The notes under the pieces were generated by a model. It was not told the DNA's origin. It worked only from the letters and a program-made list of their open reading frames with translations, and made no database searches. A DNA stretch of 64,000 nucleotides from Sphingomonas chungangi (GTDB lineage: Bacteria; Pseudomonadota; Alphaproteobacteria; Sphingomonadales; Sphingomonadaceae), in the NCBI RefSeq assembly GCF_013778325.1, contig NZ_JACEIB010000027.1, forward strand, positions 705,914 through 769,913, written 5' to 3'. Made by a program: the position numbers and the translations under genes. How positions within the stretch are numbered: the first letter of the stretch is position 1; each line of letters begins with the position of its first letter. Shown here in pieces: positions 57,758 through 64,000 of this stretch.

Positions 57758-58734
57758 AGAGCTTCATCTACGAAAAGGCGGATACGCCCGAGGCGGCGGT
57801 CCGCGACATCGCGACCGACGGAGCACGTTTCATCGCCGGCGGCACCAATCTGCTCGACTTGATGAAGCTGCAGGTCGAAACCCCAGCGAAGCTGGTCGAC
57901 ATCAGCAGACTCGATCTCGCGACCATCGATGATGCGGAGGATGGCGGGCTGCTCATCGGGGCGATGGTGCCGAACAGCGATCTCGCCGCGGACCCGCGCG
58001 TAATCGCGAACTATGAAGTCCTGAGCCGCGCGCTGTTGGCGGGCGCCTCGGGCCAGCTGCGCAACAAGGCCTCGACAGGCGGCAATCTCCTGCAACGGAC
58101 GCGCTGCTACTATTTCTACGACCTCGCGTCGCGCTGCAACAAGCGCTCGCCGGGGAGCGGATGCGATGCGATCGGCGGGATCAACCGGATCCTCGCCGTG
58201 CTCGGCACGAGCGAGCATTGCATCGCGACGCATCCCAGCGACATGGCGGTAGCAATGCGCGCCCTGGACGCGACCATCGTCACCCTGAAGGCCGATGGCG
58301 ATCGACGCCGGATACCGATCCACGATTTCTACCGCCTGCCCGGCGACACGCCGCACATCGAGACCGTGCTGGAGCGGGGCGAGCTTATCACGCACATCGC
58401 CTTGCCGAAGCCCCCAAGCGGCAGGCAATCCTATCGGAAAGTGCGCGACCGCGCCTCCTACGCGTTCGCGCTCGTCTCCGTCGCCGGGATCATCGGGATG
58501 GAGAGCGGCAGGATCGCGAACGCATCGCTCGCGTTCGGCGGCCTGGGACCGATGCCATGGCGCGATCCCGCCGTCGAGGCTGCGCTGATCGGACAAGCGC
58601 CGACCATCGACGCGTTTGCCGCCGCAGCCGACGCGCTTGTCGCCGATGCCAAGGGGCACGGCTCGAACGATTTCAAGCTACCCTTGGCACGCCGCACTTT
58701 GATCGCGGTCCTGCGCGATCTGACGGGAGCATGA
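57754..58734 (+). CDS. Aldehyde/xanthine oxidoreductase, FAD subunit (PaoB-type)
   Basis: A 326-residue FAD subunit of the xanthine dehydrogenase family. The FAD loop is IAGGTNLLDLMK (about residues 28-39) and the second is AGASGQLRNKASTGGNLLQRTRCYYF (key A-S-G-Q-x-R-N-x-A-S-x-G-G-N). The extra cysteines in TRCYYFYDLASRCNKRSPGSGC and EHC point to the additional [4Fe-4S] cluster typical of PaoB/HcrB-like subunits. The start is a GTG that overlaps the preceding stop. The stop overlaps the large-subunit start (ATGA). Confidence 0.93.
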   Translation: MKSFIYEKADTPEAAVRDIATDGARFIAGGTNLLDLMKLQVETPAKLVDISRLDLATIDDAEDGGLLIGAMVPNSDLAADPRVIANYEVLSRALLAGASGQLRNKASTGGNLLQRTRCYYFYDLASRCNKRSPGSGCDAIGGINRILAVLGTSEHCIATHPSDMAVAMRALDATIVTLKADGDRRRIPIHDFYRLPGDTPHIETVLERGELITHIALPKPPSGRQSYRKVRDRASYAFALVSVAGIIGMESGRIANASLAFGGLGPMPWRDPAVEAALIGQAPTIDAFAAAADALVADAKGHGSNDFKLPLARRTLIAVLRDLTGA

Positions 58735-60965
58735 GCATGTTCGGTCTCGGTACCACCAACAGCCTGACGATGGACAAGCCGCATCCGTCCAGCCTGCTCG
58801 ACACCGGCGTGCAGGGTGCGATCAGCCGGCCGTTCGACCGCGTCGATGGCCCGAAGAAAGTCTCGGGCGCGGCGACCTATGCGGCGGAATACGAGTTCGA
58901 CAATCTCGCCTACGGCTTCCTCGTCAGTGCGCGGATAGGTGCCGGCAAGGTCGTCTCGATCGATGCGGACGCGGTGCGCTCGCTTCCCGGCGTCATCGAC
59001 GTGGTCTGGGACTTCAAGCGCTTCATCCGGGTCGCAGGCCAGGGCGGTGAGACGAAAGCGCCAACGCAGGGTGTCCAGGAGATCGCCTTTTCAGGCGAGA
59101 TCATCGCGATCGTGGTCGCGGAAAGCTACGAGGCGGCGCGGGACGCAGCGCTGCAGCTTCCCGTCACTTACGAAGCCGGCCAAGGCGTATTCGACCTCGC
59201 GGTAAATCGGGACGAGGCCTACACGCCGCCGGACCTCGTCACGCCAGGCCACTTCGCGCAGGGCGACGTGGACAAAGCGATGGCGGAAGCACCGGTCTCG
59301 ATCGACGTGACCTACACGACACCGAGCCAGAACTCCGCGGCGATGGAGCCGCACGCATCGACGGCGGTGTGGGAGGAGGACGGCTCGCTGACGCTCTACG
59401 GCGCCTATCAGATGCCGACCTCGGACGCGTCGCAGCTCGCCAAGTCTCTGGGCCTGTCGGCAAAGAAGGTCCGCATCGTCTCGCGCTACATCGGCGGCGG
59501 CTTCGGATCGAAGCTCGGCATTGCGCCGGAAAGCGTGGCGGCGGCGATCGCGGCCAAGCAGGTCGGTCGGCCCGTGAAGGCCGTGATGGCGCGCCAGCAG
59601 GTCTTCGAGGCGACAGTGCGCCGCTCCAACACCGAACAGCGGCTCCGGCTCGCGGCGAATGCGGACGGCCGGCTGGCGGCGATCGGTCAGGAGAGCTACG
59701 TCTCGAACCAGCCCGGCGAAGACTATTTCGAGCCCGTCGGCATCGGCACACACATGCTCTATGCGGGCGAGAACCGCCTGATCAGCCATCTCCAGATCCC
59801 CGTAAACTATGTCCTTTCCGGCTCGATGCGCGCACCTGGCGAGGCGGTCGGCATGATCGGCCTCGAATGCGCAATGGACGAACTGGCCGAGAGGCTCGGC
59901 ATGGACCCGGTCGCGCTTCGCAAACTCAACGACGCCTCGATCGATCCGGAGAAAGGCGTGCCCTTCTCGTCCCGCAGCCTGACAGCCGCCCTGGACGAAG
60001 GCGCCCGGCGATTTGGATGGAAGGAGCGACCGGTTGCGCGGCGCGACGGAGAGTGGCTCGTCGGGATGGGCATGGCATCCGCGGTGCGCGGCAACATGCT
60101 GATGGAATCCTCGGCCAAGGTCGAGATACACCCGGACGGTTCGGCCACGGTGTCCTCGGCAATGACCGACATCGGCACGGGCAGCTACACGATCCTCGCG
60201 CAGATCGCCTCGGAGATCCTCGGCATTCCCGTCGCGCGTATCACGCTGGAGCTTGGCGACACGAACGCGCCGCCAGCCGCGGGATCGGGCGGCTCGTGGG
60301 GCGCGGGGTCGTCGGGCTCCGCCGTCTACCTCGCCTGCGAGATGCTCAAGGACAAGCTCGCAAAGGCCATGGATGTGGAAGCGGATGCCCTCACGCTGAA
60401 GGACGGCATGGCGATCGGAGCCAATAGGTCCGTGTCGATCGGAGAGCTTGCCGGCGAAGGCCTGGAAGCGACCGGGCACATCAAGCCCGGCAAGCAGGAG
60501 AAGGAGACGACGCAGGCCTCCTTCGGTGCGCATTTCGCCGAGGTGGGCGTGAATATGGTCACCGGCGAGATCAGGGTACGACGCATGCTCGGAGTGTTCG
60601 CCGCCGGCCGGGTGCTCAACGCCAAGACCGCGCGGTCGCAGTGCCTCGGCGGTATGACCTTCGGCATAGGCGCTGCCCTGACGGAGGAACTCTACCACGA
60701 CACCCGCAATGGCAAGCTCGTGAACCATGATCTGGCGGAGTATCACGTGCCGGTGAACGCGGACGTGCCGCAGCTCGAGGTGCATTTCCTCCAGGAGCGC
60801 GACATCCACGCGAACCCGATCCACGCGAAAGGCATCGGCGAGCTCGGCATATCCGGCGCCGCAGCGGCCGTCGCCAATGCCGTCTACAACGCGACGGGTG
60901 TCCGCGTGCGCGAGTTTCCGATCACGCTGGACAAGCTACTCGCCGGATTGCCGGACATGAAATGA
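58731..60965 (+). CDS. Aldehyde/xanthine oxidoreductase, molybdenum-binding subunit (PaoC-type)
   Basis: A 744-residue catalytic subunit holding molybdopterin (probably the cytosine dinucleotide form). Signatures are YIGGGFGSK near residue 252, the cofactor-binding MRAPGEAVGMIGLE near residue 365, GSGGSWGAGSSGSAV near residue 520, and the catalytic E704 in KGIGELG. The substrate is not determinable; aldehydes or N-heterocycles are typical. No paoD/xdhC-like maturation gene follows in the window. The ATG overlaps the preceding stop. moaA is divergent upstream. Confidence 0.94.
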   Translation: MSMFGLGTTNSLTMDKPHPSSLLDTGVQGAISRPFDRVDGPKKVSGAATYAAEYEFDNLAYGFLVSARIGAGKVVSIDADAVRSLPGVIDVVWDFKRFIRVAGQGGETKAPTQGVQEIAFSGEIIAIVVAESYEAARDAALQLPVTYEAGQGVFDLAVNRDEAYTPPDLVTPGHFAQGDVDKAMAEAPVSIDVTYTTPSQNSAAMEPHASTAVWEEDGSLTLYGAYQMPTSDASQLAKSLGLSAKKVRIVSRYIGGGFGSKLGIAPESVAAAIAAKQVGRPVKAVMARQQVFEATVRRSNTEQRLRLAANADGRLAAIGQESYVSNQPGEDYFEPVGIGTHMLYAGENRLISHLQIPVNYVLSGSMRAPGEAVGMIGLECAMDELAERLGMDPVALRKLNDASIDPEKGVPFSSRSLTAALDEGARRFGWKERPVARRDGEWLVGMGMASAVRGNMLMESSAKVEIHPDGSATVSSAMTDIGTGSYTILAQIASEILGIPVARITLELGDTNAPPAAGSGGSWGAGSSGSAVYLACEMLKDKLAKAMDVEADALTLKDGMAIGANRSVSIGELAGEGLEATGHIKPGKQEKETTQASFGAHFAEVGVNMVTGEIRVRRMLGVFAAGRVLNAKTARSQCLGGMTFGIGAALTEELYHDTRNGKLVNHDLAEYHVPVNADVPQLEVHFLQERDIHANPIHAKGIGELGISGAAAAVANAVYNATGVRVREFPITLDKLLAGLPDMK

Positions 60966-61273
60966 CGCCGGAGGTGGGCTCTTTAACGGCGCCCCGGATG
61001 TTGCTCTCGCCACCTCTGGCTTATCGTCATACGCCCCGCGCGATCATCGCCACCGCCTTGATAAGGGCGTGTCGCACGAGCCTCCGACTGCAGCCAATCA
61101 ATGTCCACCGTTTCGCGAGCCGACGAGGACGCCCGAGGGCAATCGCTTTAGGTTGCTCAACTCGACAACCGGAGCAGTCTCGCTCGGGTGCGCAAGTCGC
61201 CGATAATCTCGTGCGGGAACATCCTTCAAACACCGTCATTGTCGATATTCCTCTCGCTTCGAGACACCCCCAC
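60966..61273. other. Gap of about 310 bp between the molybdoenzyme and ferritin-like genes
   Basis: One frame on the plus strand is open throughout and joins the downstream gene (see that entry), but it uses rare codons such as TTA, ATA, AGA and CGA and has no family likeness, so I regard it as non-coding. A weak inverted repeat, GAGGTGG/CCACCTC, spans 60971-61017 with a long loop. It is likely the promoter region of the ferritin-like/gtrA/GT operon. Confidence 0.5.
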
Positions 61274-61966
61274 ATGATCCAATGGTTTCGTCGCCGCTAT
61301 CTCGAGCTGTTGGGCTCGATCTACGTCTATAACGAGCATCGCGGATACACCGCCATCGATCGGGTGATCGAGGCAATCAAGGCGCGAACGCCGCTTGATC
61401 CCTGCTTTCTTTCCGCGATCGAAAAGCACCGCGCCGACGAGCGGAAGCATTACGAGATGTTCCGCCGCTGGTTCCAGCTGCGCGGCGTCATGCCATTCAG
61501 CGTCGACCGCACCTGCGGCCACATCGACCGCTTCGTTGAGATCATGTTCGGTTCGTCAATCGACGATCTCGATACGACCGATCTGGTCGAACGGGACGCG
61601 CTGTTCGAGCGGCTTTGCCGCGTCATCGCGTTGACCGAGCGGCGCGGATACCAGCAGGTGGAGACGCTGCTCCGTCATCCAATCGTGCGCGGCGATGCAA
61701 CGCTGATGAGAATCTTCCGGATCATCCGTCGCGACGAGCCGAGCCACTGGGCGCCCTATGAAGCGTGGCTCGAGCGGCGCAGCGTCCATCGCTCGACATG
61801 GTGGGAGCGTTGCATCGACGGCTTCATCCATTCCGAACTGCTGTTCCTAAAGCTACCGATCCTGTTCCTGACGCCGCAGCTCAAGCGCCGAACAGCGTGG
61901 TGTGATGCGAATGACGCTACCGCACCAACGGCGATTACGCTCGCGGGTGCCGGCGCGCCGTTGTGA
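61274..61966 (+). CDS. Ferritin-like (di-iron-type) helical protein
   Basis: A 230-residue, nearly all-helical protein. Candidate di-iron ligands are E and H in SAIEKHRADERKHYEMF (E-x-x-H, about residues 57-66), then LTERRGYQQVE near residue 122 and RRDEPSHWAPYE near residue 152; such spaced E/D-x-x-H pairs are the ferritin-like pattern. This is a structural guess and no reaction is known. Start: the ATG at 61274. A continuous frame starts at 60962 with an ATGA overlap to the molybdoenzyme gene, and a GTG at 61211 is also possible. The stop overlaps gtrA (GTGA). Confidence 0.65.
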   Translation: MIQWFRRRYLELLGSIYVYNEHRGYTAIDRVIEAIKARTPLDPCFLSAIEKHRADERKHYEMFRRWFQLRGVMPFSVDRTCGHIDRFVEIMFGSSIDDLDTTDLVERDALFERLCRVIALTERRGYQQVETLLRHPIVRGDATLMRIFRIIRRDEPSHWAPYEAWLERRSVHRSTWWERCIDGFIHSELLFLKLPILFLTPQLKRRTAWCDANDATAPTAITLAGAGAPL

Positions 61967-62433
61967 GCGAACACCTTGGACCGTTGGAACCCGCAGCCCA
62001 AACCTATCCGACTGCGACCGACCGGCCGCGCTTAGCACGGCGCATACTGTCGCGCCGCGCTGCCGCAATGCTGGGCCGCAATACCGCGGTCAGTTGCATG
62101 ACCTTCCTGTTCGACCTCGTCCTGCTCTGGGGGCTGGTGCGGCTTGGCTGGGGGAAGCTCGAAGCCGCCGCATTCGGCTTCGTCGTCGCCAACACCATCC
62201 ACTACGCGCTCGGCCGGACGTGGATCTTCGCAGGCACCGAGCGGGGGCTGACATCGGGCTATGCCTATTTCCTGATCAACGCGGCCCTTGGCCTCGCGAT
62301 CACCGTCACGCTCTACGCCGCATTTCTCGACTACACCCCGATCAACTATATCGTCGCCCGCGTGCTGGTCTCGGTGTTCGCCGGCCTCGCCGTGTTCCTG
62401 CTCAACGCCATCCTCAATTTCCGGCGGCTGTGA
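61963..62433 (+). CDS. GtrA-family membrane protein
   Basis: A 156-residue protein with four membrane helices, N-terminal soluble part of about 38 residues. GRNTAVSCMTFLFDLVLLWGLV opens the GtrA domain and NYIVARVLVSVFAGLAVFLLNAILNFRRL ends it (N-F-x-x-x-x-x-F-R-R motif). GtrA-like proteins are thought to flip undecaprenyl-phosphate-linked sugars across the membrane. The GTG start overlaps the preceding stop, and the stop overlaps the next ATG, so it is translationally coupled to a ferritin-like protein and a glycosyltransferase. Confidence 0.88.
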   Translation: MSEHLGPLEPAAQTYPTATDRPRLARRILSRRAAAMLGRNTAVSCMTFLFDLVLLWGLVRLGWGKLEAAAFGFVVANTIHYALGRTWIFAGTERGLTSGYAYFLINAALGLAITVTLYAAFLDYTPINYIVARVLVSVFAGLAVFLLNAILNFRRL

Positions 62434-63614
62434 TGCGGATCGCGCTCTTCTCGGGCAACTACAACTATCTGCGCGAAGGCGCGAACCAGGCGCTGAACCG
62501 GCTGGTGCATCATCTCGAGGCCGAGGCCGGCCATGTCGTTCGCGCCTATTCGCCGGTGACCTCGACCCCGGCCTTCGAGCCGGCCGGAACGCTGGTCCCG
62601 GTGCCCTCCGTGCGGCTTCCGGTGCGGGGCGAATTTCAGCTCGCGCTCGGCCTTCCCGCCGCGATCCGAGAGGACATCGACCGCTTCGCTCCCGACCTGG
62701 TCCATGTCGCCACACCCGACATCCTGTGCAGCCGCGCGCTCACCTTCGCGAAAAGGCGCGGCGTGCCGGCAATCGCGAGCCAGCACACTTTGTTCGAGAC
62801 CTATCTGGACTATTACCGGCTCGGCTGGCTCAAGCCCATGGTCGAAACGCATCTGCGCCGCTTCTATCGTCGCGCCGACCATGTGCTGACCCCCACCGAG
62901 ACGCTTGCGGTCGCCATGCGCCGCCTGCGGGGAGATGAGCGGGTGACTGTTTGGAGCCGGGGTGTCGATCGCACGATCTTCGATCCGACGCGGCGCGAGA
63001 TGGCTTGGCGTCGGGCGCAGGGAATCGCCGATGAAGAGACAGTCGTGCTGTTCTTCGGCCGTCTGGTGCTCGAAAAGGGCGTTGAAACCTATGTCGAGGT
63101 GATCCGCACGCTTCAGGCGCGCGGCCGACCGGTTCGCCCATTGCTGGTCGGGGCCGGTCCTGCCCGAAGCGACTTCGCGGAGCTCGCCGGCGTCGTTGCG
63201 ACCGGTCATCTCCAGGACCGGGACTTGGCGCGCGCGGTTGCCAGTGCCGACATCATGCTCACCCCCAGCATGACCGAGACGTTCGGCAATGTCGTGCTCG
63301 AGGCAATGGCATGTGGCTTGCCCGTCGTCAGTGCCGACGCACCGAGCGCGCGGGCATTGATCGACCATGGAAGCGACGGGTGGCTTTGCTCCGCCGACGA
63401 CGTCGCCGCCTATGTCGCTGCGCTCGAAGCCCTGATCGGGTCGCCTGACCTCCGCCACAAAATCGGCACCCATGCCGAACGCAAAAGCCACGCTTATGCG
63501 TGGAGCGATGTCTCGGCCGCGGTCGAACGCGTCTATCAGACCGTGCGAAGCGCTCAGCATCCATCACTAATCAACCGAAACCAGCGTCAATCGGCCGGCA
63601 GGGTCACCATTTGA
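62433..63614 (+). CDS. GT4-family glycosyltransferase
   Basis: A 393-residue glycosyltransferase of the GT-B fold. The N-terminal half starts MRIALFSGNYNYLREGANQALNRLV (acceptor side). The C-terminal half has FFGRLVLEKGVETYVE near residue 208 and the E-x7-E donor motif in PSMTETFGNVVLEAMACGLPVV near residue 286. This type uses nucleotide-activated sugars to glycosylate lipids or other acceptors at the inner membrane. The ATG overlaps the gtrA stop (TGATG). Its acceptor may be the lipid moved by GtrA. It overlaps the convergent small gene by eleven bases. Confidence 0.92.
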   Translation: MRIALFSGNYNYLREGANQALNRLVHHLEAEAGHVVRAYSPVTSTPAFEPAGTLVPVPSVRLPVRGEFQLALGLPAAIREDIDRFAPDLVHVATPDILCSRALTFAKRRGVPAIASQHTLFETYLDYYRLGWLKPMVETHLRRFYRRADHVLTPTETLAVAMRRLRGDERVTVWSRGVDRTIFDPTRREMAWRRAQGIADEETVVLFFGRLVLEKGVETYVEVIRTLQARGRPVRPLLVGAGPARSDFAELAGVVATGHLQDRDLARAVASADIMLTPSMTETFGNVVLEAMACGLPVVSADAPSARALIDHGSDGWLCSADDVAAYVAALEALIGSPDLRHKIGTHAERKSHAYAWSDVSAAVERVYQTVRSAQHPSLINRNQRQSAGRVTI

Positions 63615-63768
63615 CGCTGAGACGCGGACGCCTCGACCCTTCGATCAACGTCGGCCGCTCCACTGGCGGTTTCTCGGGCTTGGGTTCAGTACGGCGCTCA
63701 TTGACCGGTGGTACGAGATCCAGTCGCCGCCGCAGCTTGTCGAGCCGGTTAGGCTTGCGCGCTCCCAT
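63604..63768 (-). CDS. Small hypothetical protein
   Basis: A 54-residue, basic protein beginning MGARKPNRLDKLRRRLDLV and ending RRPRLSVKW, with many P, E and R residues and no hydrophobic segment. GAGG stands ten bases before the ATG at 63768; a longer frame extends upstream without this support. It overlaps the end of the glycosyltransferase gene on the opposite strand. It may be a real small basic protein or a chance frame; I favour a real gene weakly. The last 230 bp of the window contain no other gene. Confidence 0.4.
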   Translation of the reverse strand: MGARKPNRLDKLRRRLDLVPPVNERRTEPKPEKPPVERPTLIEGSRRPRLSVKW

Positions 63769-64000
63769 CGTATGAATCCCTCGTCGCGATGCGAATCCAT
63801 CTACGCCATGTCCTCTCGAACAACCACCCGGCTGGTTGGGAACGTTATGGATCGCGCGCGCTTCGATTGAACGGGCGGCTTTAGACAATGGGTGCCCGGA
63901 AATTGTCAGGCCGCAATGTTGTCTAATTGATTTGCGCATGTCGCTGTCTTTCTTGTGCCCGGTTGCCAATGGTTGTCTTCGAGGTCATCGAACGGCTTCA

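Larger units (their letters stand above)
45032..64000. mobile_element. Probable genomic island integrated next to tRNA-Lys (left part)
   Basis: The stretch begins at the tRNA 3' end and continues to the window end. Reasons: a tRNA boundary, a gene-poor AT-richer start, an AlpA-type regulator, a switch from housekeeping to stress and oxidoreductase genes, and absence of the palindromic repeats found in the core part. No integrase and no repeated tRNA end were seen, so the right border is unknown and the element may be decayed. The listed end is the window end, not the element end. Confidence 0.4.

Noticed and set aside
59091-60824. Long open frame on the minus strand opposite the molybdenum subunit
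   Set aside because: Shadow of a certain gene with all cofactor motifs; the antisense sequence is H/R-rich without pattern.

Overview
The window looks like a chromosomal segment of a sphingomonad alphaproteobacterium (Sphingomonas or a close relative). This is judged from protein family resemblance, the strong G/C preference at third codon positions, the gene order mdh-sucD-sucA-sucB-lpdA, and a dispersed palindromic repeat ending in CCGTTCG/CGAACGG. No database search was possible, so the genus is an inference.

Layout, core part (1-44,955). A GNAT acetyltransferase fragment, a TRIC-type channel and a glutaminase lead into a minus-strand TCA-cycle block (mdh, sucD, sucA, sucB, lpdA; 3.8-11.5 kb) that lacks sucC. 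Next come ybjQ, zapE, a thioesterase and sdhB. The remaining succinate dehydrogenase genes (sdhCDA) lie at 19.7-22.4 kb, separated from sdhB by an lldD-like oxidase, creD, an SDR, a membrane protein and a visibly AT-richer Mrr-type restriction gene. From 22.5 to 31.3 kb there are a soluble chemoreceptor, a PQQ-type sugar dehydrogenase lipoprotein, small exported Gly/Tyr/His-rich proteins, lnt, metK and small hypotheticals. The kdpFABC operon (31.3-35.8 kb) has an extra 27-residue membrane peptide at its head and no kdpDE beside it. mutL is divergent from the rod-shape/cell-wall operon mreB-mreC-mreD-mrdA-rodA (39.0-44.9 kb).

Accessory part (44,956-64,000). A tRNA-Lys(CUU) gene is followed by a short gene-poor stretch and an AlpA-type regulator, the usual left edge of an island integrated at a tRNA. 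Beyond it the gene content changes to stress and oxidation functions: a phospholipase D-like enzyme, a nucleoside deaminase with a DUF2252 protein, a DUF1543 protein coupled to an FAD/NAD(P)-binding protein, a PAS-LuxR regulator, and GlsB-like, glycine-zipper and iron-permease-like membrane proteins with a DoxX protein. Then come an orphan moaA, divergent from a three-subunit molybdenum aldehyde/xanthine oxidoreductase of the PaoABC type, and an operon of a ferritin-like protein, GtrA and a GT4 glycosyltransferase. No integrase and no second attachment site were found, and the right end is outside the window. None of the five palindromic repeats of the core part was seen after 40.2 kb.

Working together: the TCA genes make the 2-oxoglutarate dehydrogenase complex, half of succinyl-CoA ligase, succinate dehydrogenase and malate dehydrogenase. 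The mre/mrd operon builds the elongasome. kdp imports potassium. In the accessory part moaA would supply molybdopterin precursor to the neighbouring molybdoenzyme. The ferritin-like/GtrA/GT4 set is the part least explained by known systems.
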